Source: Clostridia bacterium (GTDB lineage Bacteria; Bacillota; Clostridia; Christensenellales; Borkfalkiaceae). From it: a DNA stretch of 64,000 nt. Shown here piece after piece: positions 42,190-51,395 of this stretch. Under the pieces are notes generated by a model. It was not told where the DNA came from. It was given only the letters and a program-made list of their open reading frames with translations, and did not search any database. Position 1 is the first letter of the stretch. Each line of letters opens with the position of its first letter. The stretch spans positions 8,930 through 72,929 of the forward strand of contig CAAFMS010000004.1 in assembly GCA_900764105.1 (NCBI GenBank), read 5' to 3'. A program made the position numbers and the translations under genes.

Positions 42190-42795
42190 ATGATAATCGA
42201 ATATTTAGGTCATTCCTGTTTTTACATTCAAGGCGAAGAAAAAAGCGTCGTTACCGACCCGTTTGCGGAAATCGGTTACGACTTAAAAAGGGTGTCGTGC
42301 GACTATTGTACGATTTCTCACGAACACTACGATCACAATAACTATCTCGGAGTGGACGCGGCGAGGGTTATAAAACGCTCTGAAAACGGGTTTATCGCTA
42401 TCGACTCGTATCACGACGGAATGCTCGGCAGACTTCGTGGCAACAATCGCATATTCAAGTTTTCGGTAGACGGCGTGACTTTCTGTCACTTAGGCGACCT
42501 TGGCGAATGTTTTTCGCAGTCGCTCGTAGAGGAGATAGGGGAAACGGACGTTTTGTTTATTCCCGTAGGGGGGACGTACACGATAGATTATATGGAAGCG
42601 ATAAAATTCGCAAAGGCAATAAACGCGAAGATAACCGTTCCGATGCACTATAAAACGAAAAACTGCAACATAGATATAGACGGCGTCGAAAACTTTTTAA
42701 AACGTATGCCGATGGTGGAAAAGGTCGGCAAAACAATCGAACTTAAACGGGAAACGCTCCCCGACGAACCGAGCGTATATTATTTCGGAGAATAA
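42190..42795 (+). CDS. MBL-fold metal-dependent hydrolase (UlaG-like)
   Basis: A 201-residue protein with the metallo-beta-lactamase fold: Y-LGHSCF at the start, SHEHYDHNN (the HxHxDH metal motif, about residues 38-46), CHLGDLGE (about 99-106) and PMHYKTKNCNID for the last His. It resembles COG2220 hydrolases (UlaG-like L-ascorbate-6-phosphate lactonases and tRNase Z-like proteins) but is shorter; the substrate cannot be assigned. It ends 2 bp before rho, so they are likely co-transcribed. Confidence 0.9.
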   Translation: MIIEYLGHSCFYIQGEEKSVVTDPFAEIGYDLKRVSCDYCTISHEHYDHNNYLGVDAARVIKRSENGFIAIDSYHDGMLGRLRGNNRIFKFSVDGVTFCHLGDLGECFSQSLVEEIGETDVLFIPVGGTYTIDYMEAIKFAKAINAKITVPMHYKTKNCNIDIDGVENFLKRMPMVEKVGKTIELKRETLPDEPSVYYFGE

Positions 42796-42797
42796 AT

Positions 42798-44231
42798 ATG
42801 TATACTTACGAAACGTTACAAGGCAAGAGTATTTACGACCTGCGCAGAATTTTGCGTAGTCTCGGCGGCGTTCCGGGTGGGGACGGAAAGGAGAAAATCA
42901 TAGGCACGATTATTTCCATACAAGACAATAAAATAGTACCGAAAAGGAGTTCGAGAGGCAGAAAGCCGCTTGAATCGAAGTCTCCCGACTATGAGACCGT
43001 TTGCAACGGCGGCGAATCCGTCGGCGGATTGTCGGAAACGGCTGTACCCGCTCCGCTTGATCCGAATATGGTACTTTCCGACGTGACGAAAGCGTCCGAC
43101 GGGGCGATCGGCGAAGCGGAAGGCGTATTCGAGTTATGCCCCGACGGCTACGGCTTTTTAAGAGCGGAAAATTACGAGTGTACGAGTAAAGACGTATTCG
43201 TGGCGAGACCGCTCGTCAAACAGTACGGACTGAGAAAGGGCGATTACGTCGTCGGCACCTGCGCGAAAATGCGGGATACGGGCGCGGCGGCGTTGAAATT
43301 CGTCTATTCGATAAACGGCGAAAACATAATGGACGTCGGCAAAACCGTGCGACCGCAATTCGACGATCTGACGGCGAGATACCCCGACGAAAAATTCATA
43401 CTCGAAAGAAAGGACGCCGAGGACGACCTCGCGATAAGGAGTATGGATATATTCTGTCCTATCGGAAAGGGGCAAAGAGGTCTTATCGTCGCTCCGCCGA
43501 AAGCGGGTAAAACCACGCTTTTGAAGAAAATAGCGAACTCGCTCGGAAAAAACTACCCCGAAACGCACCTTATAACCCTGCTTATCGACGAGAGACCCGA
43601 AGAGGTTACGGATATAAAGGAAAGCGTTACGGGTGAAGTCGTATATTCGACTTTCGACGAGACCTCCGAGCATCATATAAGGGTTGCCGAACTCGTTATG
43701 CAAAGGGCTAAAAGGCTCGTCGAATCGGGCAAAGACGTAGTGATTTTGCTCGACTCGCTCACAAAACTCGCAAGGGCGTACAACTCGTCGCTCCCGTCGT
43801 CCGGAAAAACTCTGTCGGGCGGTATCGACCCGACGGCGTTACAGCCCCCGAAGAAATTTTTCGGAGCGGCGAGAAATATCGAAAACGGCGGCAGTCTTAC
43901 GATAATCGCTACCGTACTCGTCGAGACGGGCAGCAGAATGGACGACGTTATTTACGAAGAGTTCAAAGGCACGGGCAATATGGAACTTAACCTTTCCCGT
44001 CAACTTTCCGAGCGGAGAATTTTCCCCGCGATAGACTTCTATAAATCGGGTACGAGAAAAGACGAACTTCTGCTCACAAAACCCGAACTCGAATGCGCGT
44101 ATCTTCTTCGCAGATTTTTAGCCGAGGACAGAAACGCGAGCGAAAACATACTCGAAGCCATGTCGAAATGTGAGAATAACGCGGAGTTTGTCAAAAAATC
44201 GCCCGTGTTTATAAAACTGACTTCGAGATAA
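42798..44231 (+). CDS. rho: Transcription termination factor Rho
   Basis: Hexameric RNA helicase that ends transcription. 477 residues: N-terminal Rho_N-like segment, a 60-residue basic/acidic insertion, the cold-shock RNA-binding domain (GVFELCPDGYGFLRAENY, about residues 113-130), then the ATPase with Walker A RGLIVAPPKAGKTTLLKKIA (about 232-251), DERPEEVTD, Walker B DVVILLDSLTKLARAYN and the R-loop and arginine finger region (DPTALQPPKKFFGAARNIE). The family is well conserved, so the identification is secure. Confidence 0.97.
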   Translation: MYTYETLQGKSIYDLRRILRSLGGVPGGDGKEKIIGTIISIQDNKIVPKRSSRGRKPLESKSPDYETVCNGGESVGGLSETAVPAPLDPNMVLSDVTKASDGAIGEAEGVFELCPDGYGFLRAENYECTSKDVFVARPLVKQYGLRKGDYVVGTCAKMRDTGAAALKFVYSINGENIMDVGKTVRPQFDDLTARYPDEKFILERKDAEDDLAIRSMDIFCPIGKGQRGLIVAPPKAGKTTLLKKIANSLGKNYPETHLITLLIDERPEEVTDIKESVTGEVVYSTFDETSEHHIRVAELVMQRAKRLVESGKDVVILLDSLTKLARAYNSSLPSSGKTLSGGIDPTALQPPKKFFGAARNIENGGSLTIIATVLVETGSRMDDVIYEEFKGTGNMELNLSRQLSERRIFPAIDFYKSGTRKDELLLTKPELECAYLLRRFLAEDRNASENILEAMSKCENNAEFVKKSPVFIKLTSR

Positions 44232-44235
44232 AAAG

Positions 44236-44838
44236 TTATCGGCGTTTCATAACCCGATCCTTAAACCAACCGAATACTTTGCGGACGGCGAATTCGGACA
44301 GCCTTTCGGGGTGAAACTGAACGCCTGAAACGTTATCGCCGTAAAATACCGCTTCGGAGACGTTGTCGGAAGAAGTCAACGCTTCCGAGGCGAACGGCGG
44401 AACTTTATCGACCGCCTGCCTGTGGGCGGAATTGACGACCGCAAACGAGCCGAAAACGTCGCCTTTCCCCGAAACGGAATGATAAGCGTCGCAACTTTTT
44501 TTGCGGTGAATACCGACGTTTTTCACGTTTTTTAAGGTACCGCCGAAAAATACGTTGATAACTTGCAGACCTCGGCAGATACCGAGTACGGGAACGTCGA
44601 AGCGGACGAAGTATTCGAGAAGGGAAAATTCGAGTTTATCCCTTATGAAATTTATGTTTTTAGGGGGTATTTTCCCGTTGTAGTACGGCGGAAAAACGTC
44701 TCCGCCGCCGATTAAAAGCAGACCGCCGTAAGCGGAAAGCGAGGACGGAGACAAGGATATTTCATACGGGAGACCGACTTTTTCGAGCGCTTTCAGATAG
44801 GTTTTCGGCGGGCGTTCGGAAGCGACTAAGATTTTCAT
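44236..44838 (-). CDS. Class I glutamine amidotransferase-like (peptidase C26) protein
   Basis: 200 residues of the gamma-glutamyl-gamma-aminobutyrate hydrolase (PuuD)-like family. The nucleophile elbow VLGICRGLQVINVFFGG (Cys near residue 95), LLIGGGDVFPPYYNG (about 40-54) and C-terminal VQFHPERLSE (His and Glu of the triad) are present. Shorter than PuuD (about 250), so the substrate is uncertain; possible roles are gamma-glutamyl hydrolysis or glutamine amide transfer. It is convergent with rho and 4 bp from its stop. Confidence 0.85.
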   Translation of the reverse strand: MKILVASERPPKTYLKALEKVGLPYEISLSPSSLSAYGGLLLIGGGDVFPPYYNGKIPPKNINFIRDKLEFSLLEYFVRFDVPVLGICRGLQVINVFFGGTLKNVKNVGIHRKKSCDAYHSVSGKGDVFGSFAVVNSAHRQAVDKVPPFASEALTSSDNVSEAVFYGDNVSGVQFHPERLSEFAVRKVFGWFKDRVMKRR

Positions 44839-44877
44839 AGTAATATAGTATTAAAACAAACTAAAAAAAGGTGAAAG

Positions 44878-45561
44878 ATGAAGACGATAGGACTTGTCGT
44901 CGCGATGACGAAAGAGATAATGCCGTTTTTGGAAAGACAGTCGGGGAAAGTCGAAAAATTATCCGATTTTCCGTTCGAGACCTACTCTTGCGAAATAAAC
45001 GGCAAAAGAACGGTATGCGTGAAGTCGGGTGTGGGCGAGGTATTCGCCGCTGCGGCGACGCAGTACCTGATAACGAAATATTCGCCTGAAATGATCGTGA
45101 ATTTCGGCGTTTGCGGAAGTCTTACGGACAATTTCGATACGAAGGAAATCGCGATTGTAGGCGGCGTGGCGTATTACCCGTTCGACACGTCGGCGATTGA
45201 CGGAACGAAAGTCGGACAGTATACGGGCGAAGATGACGTGATTATGTATACGGATAAAAATCTCGTCGAGAAAGCAAGAAAAATTCTCGGGGGCAAAACT
45301 CCGATAACGATATGCGCCTCGGGCGATAAATTCGTCGCCGACGAGGGCGAAAAGAAGAGGTTAAGAGAAGATTTTAACGCGGAAATCTGCGAAATGGAAA
45401 GCGCGGGCGTATTTATAACCGCGAGAAATTCAAACGTGCCGTGTTTAATAATTAAGGGCGTATCGGACGGCAAAGGCGGCGCGGAAGAATATCTGAAAAT
45501 GGTATCGATGGCGAGCGAAAAGTGCGCGGAAATAGTGACGGGGCTTTGCGGCGAACTATAA
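44878..45561 (+). CDS. mtnN: 5'-methylthioadenosine/S-adenosylhomocysteine nucleosidase
   Basis: A 227-residue nucleoside phosphorylase-fold enzyme that removes adenine from SAH and methylthioadenosine, recycling methylation by-products. Key features are GLVVAMTKEIMPF at the start (catalytic Glu), NFGVCGSL (about 81-88), CEMESAGVFITARN (catalytic MES motif, about 170) and KGVSDGKGG (catalytic Asp near 197). AAAGGTGAAAG provides the ribosome site. Confidence 0.93.
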   Translation: MKTIGLVVAMTKEIMPFLERQSGKVEKLSDFPFETYSCEINGKRTVCVKSGVGEVFAAAATQYLITKYSPEMIVNFGVCGSLTDNFDTKEIAIVGGVAYYPFDTSAIDGTKVGQYTGEDDVIMYTDKNLVEKARKILGGKTPITICASGDKFVADEGEKKRLREDFNAEICEMESAGVFITARNSNVPCLIIKGVSDGKGGAEEYLKMVSMASEKCAEIVTGLCGEL

Positions 45562-45799
45562 GCCTATCGGCAGTTATATTGCCTTGCGGCAAGTTTTTGA
45601 GTGAAGCCGTAGGGGACGACGACTCGGCGTCCCGCAAAACGAAAGCAATGTTTGCCTTGCGGCAAGTTATTTTCTTGCTTTCCATATAGGGGAAAGCGAG
45701 AGGATGAAGAGGAAGCGAAGAAGCAAGGAAGCGAAGAAGCAGGGAAGAAATACGCCTTATCGGCGACTATTACGAACCAAACGAAATATACTAATAAAT
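45562..45799. repeat. Intergenic repeats before the patatin gene
   Basis: Copies of the AAGTTATATT/TTGCCTTGCGGCAA family (45572-45597, 45650-45674) flank a GTAGGGGACGACGAC...GGCGTCCCGC palindrome (45608-45635). GAAGAAGC direct repeats follow. No gene seen. Confidence 0.7.
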
Positions 45800-46570
45800 A
45801 TGGAAAACAAAAAACCGAAACTCGGACTCGCTCTCGGGAGCGGAGGCGCGAAAGGCGCGGCGCTTCTGGGCGTATTGAAAGCGTTCGAGGAAGAAAATAT
45901 AGAATTTGACGTCGTTGCGGGAACGAGTATCGGCAGCGTCGTCGGGGCGTTGTACGCCAAAGGTTACACCGTGGGCGATATGACGCGGCTAAAAGACAGT
46001 ATACGAATAGAGGACCCGCAAAACCTTCTGATGCTGTACCTCGGAGGTACGGGACTTACGGGAATAATGCGGAAAATAACGGGCGGAGCGTATTTCGACG
46101 ATCTTGTTAAACCCTTTCGGGCTGTCGCTACCGACCTCGACAGCGGCGAGGAAGTCGTAATGGGTTACGGCGAAGTTTCCACGGCGATAGCGGCGTCGAG
46201 CGCGATACCGCCGGCTTTCAGACCCGTCGTAAGAGACGGCAGACGGCTCGTTGACGGGGCGTTCGTAAACTACGTTCCGGCAGACGTGACGAGAACGCTC
46301 GGCGCGGAAAGGGTCGTAAGCGTCAATCTCGGAACGGGTAACGACACAAATCAGAGCATAAAAAAGACTTTGGACGAAATGTACCCCGAAAACGGCGTGA
46401 GATTACAGAATAGAAGCAGACAATGCTACGAGTATTCCGATCTTGTAATCGCGCCGCCGCTCGACGGGTTTTCGAGCGCGGACGTAAGGAGACTCGACGA
46501 TATGTACGAGATAGGTTACAAAGAAGCGAAAAAGAAAATGGACGAAGTACTTAAAACGATAAAGCAATAA
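45800..46570 (+). CDS. Patatin-like phospholipase (RssA type)
   Basis: 256 residues from the ATG at 45800, where homology begins (KPKLGLALGSGGAKGAALLG, the oxyanion hole GGxxG). The nucleophile elbow VVAGTSIGSVVGALYAKG (Ser near residue 42) and the Asp of LVDGAFVNYVPAD (near 155) form the Ser-Asp dyad of patatin phospholipases. A 32-codon upstream extension of the frame is Lys/Arg-rich repeat DNA and is unlikely to be translated. The substrate is probably membrane lipid; function in this organism is unknown. Confidence 0.9.
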   Translation: MENKKPKLGLALGSGGAKGAALLGVLKAFEEENIEFDVVAGTSIGSVVGALYAKGYTVGDMTRLKDSIRIEDPQNLLMLYLGGTGLTGIMRKITGGAYFDDLVKPFRAVATDLDSGEEVVMGYGEVSTAIAASSAIPPAFRPVVRDGRRLVDGAFVNYVPADVTRTLGAERVVSVNLGTGNDTNQSIKKTLDEMYPENGVRLQNRSRQCYEYSDLVIAPPLDGFSSADVRRLDDMYEIGYKEAKKKMDEVLKTIKQ

Positions 46571-46589
46571 CAGGTTGCGAAATAAAAAT

Positions 46590-48617
46590 ATGAGAATAAA
46601 TCCGAAAGAAAACGTATACGGACGGTTCAACGTTCCGTCCGACCAGAGCATAACCCACAGGGCGCTTCTGCTCGGCTGTATAGCGAAAGGCAAAACCTAC
46701 GTCATCAATCCGAGCATGAACGAAGAGACTTCCACGGTAATATCGTGTATCAAAAAAGCGGGCGCGAAAGTCAAAATCAAAAAAGGCGTAATAGAAGTAA
46801 AACCGACGAAAAAGATAGAGAGCGGACTGAGATTCGATTGCGGTTCGAGCGAAACTTTGATGAGGTTTTTATGCGGACTTGTCGCAGGCAGCGGAGTAAG
46901 AGCAGAACTTACGGGAGACAAATGGCTTTGTCAGCGTTCGATGCGAAACGTTAAAGAACCGCTCGAAGCGATGGGCGCGACGGTCGCTCTCAAAAACTAT
47001 ACCGTGCCTCCGATTCTCGTCGAGGGCGAGACGGTAAGACCGATCGACTACGTTATGCCGATAGGCAGTTCGCAGGTGAAATCCTCCTTGCTTTTGTGCG
47101 CGTTGGCGGGCGGAGTTTCGGCGAAAATCACCGAAGAAATACCGTCGAGAAACCACATGGAAATTCTCATGAAAGAAATGGGCGCGGACGTTACTTTCAA
47201 TAAAGAAGAGTCGAGCGTGACCCTTCGCGGCGGAGAGATAAAGGGCAAAAAAATATACGTTTGCGGAGATTTTACGCAGGCGATGTATTTTCTTACTCTC
47301 GGACTTTTGTCGGGCAGGGTAGAATGTCTGAATACGGGCGTAAACCCGACGAGAACGGGCGTGCTTGAAATACTTCGCAGAATGGGCGCGAAGATTAAAG
47401 TTTCCGACGGCAGAGTGCTTTGCGGGGAGAGAATAGCGGACATAGTCGCCGAGAAAAGCGAACTTAAAGCCACTTTGGTGACGGAAGAAGAGTCGTACAA
47501 AGCGGCGGCGGAACTTCCCGCTCTCGCGTGCCTTATGGGTATGGCGGACGGCGAAAGCATAATCGCGGAGTCCGAGGCTCAGAAAGCCGCGGACAAGGAA
47601 TATTTCGACAAAATAGCCGAACTCATCAATTCCCTCGGCGGTAATTGCAGGAGATTTGACGGCGGAATAGTGATAAAAGGAGTCGGAAAATACCGCGGCG
47701 GCAGCGTAAAGGCGAGTGAAAACGGTAAAATCGCAATGGCGGCGGTCGTCGGGCTTTCGATTTCGGAAGAAGGGGGAGATTTCGAGGACGAAGCGGCGTT
47801 AAACGGCGAATACCCCGACTTTTTAAAGACTTTCAGATACGCGACGTTCGCTTATATGGACGAAAAGCCGAGCGATTACGCGTCGATAGTCAATGCGTTT
47901 ATCTTAGACAAAATCAAAATCGCTAACTATGTTTTTTTCACGAAGTCGGCGAAAGAACGGGGCGTAAAAAAGGCGATTTCCGAACTTAAAGACTGCGACG
48001 GATATTCCGCGTCGGAAGAATACTCGGCGGACGTTTCCAAGAAAGTAATCAAATACCAAGGCACGTCGAAGGTGACGAAAGCGGTCAACGTGGTTCACGG
48101 GGTAGCGGGCTGTTCGACCGAGGGCGAGGCTTTAGTGTATTCGCTTAAAAACGACGGATACGAAGTCTCTGGTAAAAGCGTTCTCGTCATAGGTTTAGGC
48201 AGCGCCGGAAAGAACGCGGCGGCGGCTTTTTACGACGCCAAAGCGAAAGTCGAAGTGATCGGCGAAAACAAAAAAGCGGAAGCGGATCTGAAAAAGAAAA
48301 TGGACGAAATCGTTTCTCTCGACGAAGTTTCGAACGAGGCGGCTTATGATTTTATAATCGACGCGTCGGACGTCGAAATCGAAGAGAAAACTACGGTCGC
48401 GGACGAGACTATGAAAAAGGTTTCGGCGTTAATTGACGTATCGCGTAGCGGCGAGACGGAAGTTATAACCCTTGCGAAAAATTGCGAAAAACCGATTATA
48501 AGCGGCGACGAGATATTCTTTTTCAAGTCGTATCTTTCCGTGTGCATTTTAACCGAAAGAGAGCCGACGATTGAAGAAGCCGCGGCGTATTATACAGAAT
48601 TCTGCGAAAGAATATAA
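46590..48617 (+). CDS. Fusion of EPSP-synthase-like and shikimate-dehydrogenase-like domains, active sites degenerate
   Basis: 675 residues. Residues 1-425 align by eye with AroA (EPSP synthase): VPSDQSITHRALLLG, CGSSETLMRFLCGL, IGSSQVKSSLLL, SRNHMEILMKEMG, GDFTQAMYFL, and EYPDFLKTF. The catalytic Lys of PGDKS is Gln; NSGTT is SSETL; the Asp before ELP is Ala; DHR is NGK. Residues 430-675 follow AroE: VNAFI, a Y-x-F strand, TKAVNVV, GCSTEGEAL (normally NTDG) and a Rossmann loop VLVIGLGSAGKNAA, but the catalytic Lys of NVTxPxK is absent. The fold seems intact in both halves. It may be a pseudoenzyme or have a new activity. It follows the patatin gene by 19 bp and precedes the ABC transporter by 8 bp. 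Confidence 0.75.
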   Translation: MRINPKENVYGRFNVPSDQSITHRALLLGCIAKGKTYVINPSMNEETSTVISCIKKAGAKVKIKKGVIEVKPTKKIESGLRFDCGSSETLMRFLCGLVAGSGVRAELTGDKWLCQRSMRNVKEPLEAMGATVALKNYTVPPILVEGETVRPIDYVMPIGSSQVKSSLLLCALAGGVSAKITEEIPSRNHMEILMKEMGADVTFNKEESSVTLRGGEIKGKKIYVCGDFTQAMYFLTLGLLSGRVECLNTGVNPTRTGVLEILRRMGAKIKVSDGRVLCGERIADIVAEKSELKATLVTEEESYKAAAELPALACLMGMADGESIIAESEAQKAADKEYFDKIAELINSLGGNCRRFDGGIVIKGVGKYRGGSVKASENGKIAMAAVVGLSISEEGGDFEDEAALNGEYPDFLKTFRYATFAYMDEKPSDYASIVNAFILDKIKIANYVFFTKSAKERGVKKAISELKDCDGYSASEEYSADVSKKVIKYQGTSKVTKAVNVVHGVAGCSTEGEALVYSLKNDGYEVSGKSVLVIGLGSAGKNAAAAFYDAKAKVEVIGENKKAEADLKKKMDEIVSLDEVSNEAAYDFIIDASDVEIEEKTTVADETMKKVSALIDVSRSGETEVITLAKNCEKPIISGDEIFFFKSYLSVCILTEREPTIEEAAAYYTEFCERI

Positions 48618-48625
48618 GGCGAAAG

Positions 48626-51304
48626 ATGATTAAACTTGACAAAATCACGAAAGTATACGTTACCGAAGAGAGAAAAACCGAGGTGCTGAAAAGAATTACC
48701 GTCTGTATGAGACAGTCGGAATTCGTCTGCATACTCGGCCATTCGGGTTGCGGAAAAACCACTCTTTTAAATATCATAGGCGGTCTTGACAGATATACTT
48801 CGGGCGATTTGTCGGTTGACGGAAAATCGACCAAGGACTTCACGGACGAGGACTGGGATACGTACAGAAGTCGAAAGGTAGGTTTCGTTTTTCAGAGTTA
48901 CAATTTAATCCCTCATCAGACGGTTATAGAAAACGTAGAAACGGCGTTGACGATAAGCGGAGTCGGCAGGGAAGAACGCAGAAAACGGGCGATAGACGCG
49001 CTCGTAAAAGTCGGGCTTTCCGAGCATCTGAGGAAAAAGCCGTCGCAACTTTCGGGCGGCGAAATGCAAAGAGTAGCGATAGCGAGGGCGATAGTAAACG
49101 ACCCCGAAACGATACTCGCGGACGAGCCTACGGGCGCGCTCGACAGCAAAAACAGCGAACTTATAATGGATCTGCTGAAAGAAATTTCCAAGGACAGACT
49201 CGTTATAACGGTTACGCACAACGACGAACTCGCAAAAAAATACGCCACGAGAACGATAAAAATGCGTGACGGCGAGATAGAGTCGGATTCTAATCCTTAC
49301 AACGGAAAAATTGCGAATAAGGCGATTGCAGACGGTGAAAAGCCTAAAACGAAGAAAAAGCACTCGTTTATGTCCTACGGGCTTGCCGCCAGACTCAGTT
49401 TTAAAAATCTCGTAAACAAGAAGGTCAGAACGCTATTGACTTCCGCGGCGGCGGCTGTCGCCGTGCTCGGAATTTCGCTCGTCGTCGCTTGTACCAACGG
49501 CTTAAATACTTTCGTGAACAAAGTTCAGAAAGACTCGATGAGCAGTTTTCCCGTCACGGTAAGCAACAACTATTTAAACGACCTTTCGCTATACATAAAT
49601 CAGTTTTTAGGCTCGTATGAAAACGGAGGTATTACTTCGTCCTCGATAACTTCGGGGGGCGTAACCGTCGGAACGGATAAAGGCAGTAAGAAAGGGAGCG
49701 TTCTTTTAAACAGAACGCTGAAAGAGGCGACCGAAAACGCGAGCGCGACGAAAAAGGCAATAGACAAAGACTACGTCGATTATATAAACGACAATATCGA
49801 CCCCGCAAGGGTTTCGGTCGTTATGGAACGGCAGGTCTCGAAAAAGGTGTACAAGTCCGTGGAATTGCCCTATAAAAACATTTCGTTAGACGGTAAACCC
49901 GTGAACAAATATTACAATTTCCTTGTAAACACGGCGGATCAGTGGACTTGTCTGCCGAACGGTAACGTTGTCGGCGAACAGTACGAAGTGGTTGCGGGTA
50001 AATACCCCGAAAATTACAACGAACTCGCTTTGGTAGTCGATAAGAACTCGTCGATAACCGACTCTATGATGGTTGCGTTTTTCATAGACGTAGAGGCTTC
50101 GATCCGTTCGGATGACGACAAAAACGTGACGGAAGGATACTCTTACGAGGACATTTTTAATAAATACGGCAAGTTCAACCTTGTTTTAAACGACGATTAT
50201 TACGTTAAAAACGGCGAAAACGAATTTATAGAGAAGTCGATAAGTTTCAGAGAATACCTCAATAAACTATGCAATAAACTCGAAGAGGGCAAAACTTGGG
50301 AGTCGGAAGAATACGACAAGAAAACCGACGCATGGTATGCCGAAAGAGGGGAAAAAACGTTAAAAAATTACGTCGGCGAAAGCCTCGCGGGGTCGCTGAG
50401 ATTATATAACGCCTTAGACGAAAGAAATATAAAAGGTAATTCGCAGTCGAACATCAAATCCACCGAGCTGAAAATTACCTGCGTACTGAAATTGAAAGAC
50501 GACGTTCAGTACGGAATGTTGTCTACGCCGATATGTTATACGGAAAAACTCAACGACTACATAATAGAAAATTCGGCGGCATCGGAAGTCGTGACCGCGC
50601 AGAAAAACAACGGAAGCGCGAACGTAACCTGTCGGTATTCGTATAATTCCGACGGCAGTAAGACTAAAACGCAGAATGCGTTTACGAATTTAACGGCGAC
50701 TCTCGGAACGCAAGGGTACGCGGAATTGCCGACGAAAATCAAATTTTACCCGAATAAGATAGAGGATAACGACTATCTTATAGGCGTACTCGATAAATAC
50801 AACCTAAAAGCGGACGGAACGAAAAAGGACGTTTCCGAGCAGATAAGGTACGTAGACAACGTAAGCGCGGTAATGTCTCTCGTGAGGCTCGTTTTAGGCG
50901 GCGTGAGCGGGGTGTTGATTGCCCTTACTGCCGTTTCGCTCGTCGTTTCGGCTATAATGATAGGAATAATCACCTACGTTTCGGTAATAGAGAGGGTAAA
51001 GGAGATAGGCGTGCTTCGGGCGGTCGGAGCGAGGAAAAAGGACATAGTGCGGCTTTTCGTAACCGAAACGGGCATAATAGGACTTCTTTCCGGCGTAATG
51101 GGGTTATTAGTAACGTTTATCGCGGAAATTCCGCTGAACGCGATACTGAAATCGGTGACGGGGATAGGTTCGCTTGTGTTTTTAAACTGGTGGCACATAC
51201 TTGTTCTGATGGGGATTTCGGTATTTATAACGATAGCGGCGGGCTTTATTCCCTCGCTTATGGCGAGCAAGCAAGACCCCGTAAAGGCGCTAAGGAGCGA
51301 ATAG
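48626..51304 (+). CDS. ABC exporter, ATPase fused to FtsX-type permease (MacB-like)
   Basis: 892 residues. N-terminal ATPase: Walker A GHSGCGKTTLLN (about 38-49), signature LSGGEMQRVAIARA (about 143), Walker B ETILADEPTGALDS (about 163-176), His loop VTHND. After a basic linker comes a membrane helix (LLTSAAAAVAVLGISLVVACTN, about 272), a large extracytoplasmic domain (about 295-745), then three helices in the FtsX permease order, ending in LMASKQDPVKALRSE. This class mechanically expels peptides, lipoproteins or antibiotics. The substrate is unknown, and no partner adaptor protein is adjacent. Confidence 0.9.
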   Translation: MIKLDKITKVYVTEERKTEVLKRITVCMRQSEFVCILGHSGCGKTTLLNIIGGLDRYTSGDLSVDGKSTKDFTDEDWDTYRSRKVGFVFQSYNLIPHQTVIENVETALTISGVGREERRKRAIDALVKVGLSEHLRKKPSQLSGGEMQRVAIARAIVNDPETILADEPTGALDSKNSELIMDLLKEISKDRLVITVTHNDELAKKYATRTIKMRDGEIESDSNPYNGKIANKAIADGEKPKTKKKHSFMSYGLAARLSFKNLVNKKVRTLLTSAAAAVAVLGISLVVACTNGLNTFVNKVQKDSMSSFPVTVSNNYLNDLSLYINQFLGSYENGGITSSSITSGGVTVGTDKGSKKGSVLLNRTLKEATENASATKKAIDKDYVDYINDNIDPARVSVVMERQVSKKVYKSVELPYKNISLDGKPVNKYYNFLVNTADQWTCLPNGNVVGEQYEVVAGKYPENYNELALVVDKNSSITDSMMVAFFIDVEASIRSDDDKNVTEGYSYEDIFNKYGKFNLVLNDDYYVKNGENEFIEKSISFREYLNKLCNKLEEGKTWESEEYDKKTDAWYAERGEKTLKNYVGESLAGSLRLYNALDERNIKGNSQSNIKSTELKITCVLKLKDDVQYGMLSTPICYTEKLNDYIIENSAASEVVTAQKNNGSANVTCRYSYNSDGSKTKTQNAFTNLTATLGTQGYAELPTKIKFYPNKIEDNDYLIGVLDKYNLKADGTKKDVSEQIRYVDNVSAVMSLVRLVLGGVSGVLIALTAVSLVVSAIMIGIITYVSVIERVKEIGVLRAVGARKKDIVRLFVTETGIIGLLSGVMGLLVTFIAEIPLNAILKSVTGIGSLVFLNWWHILVLMGISVFITIAAGFIPSLMASKQDPVKALRSE

Positions 51305-51307
51305 TAT

Positions 51308-51357
51308 ATCAAGTTATATTTTGCTTCGCAAAGTTATATTTGCCATACGGCAAGTCG
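51308..51357. repeat. Copy of the AAGTTATATT palindromic family
   Basis: AAGTTATATTTTGCTTCGCAAAG then TTATATTTGCCATACGGCAAG (each shortened), palindromes around TTGC and GCAA, also seen at 17214 and 45572. Confidence 0.65.
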
Positions 51358-51395
51358 ATAGAGGTCGTTACAGAGAATTAAAAATCTGAAATAAT

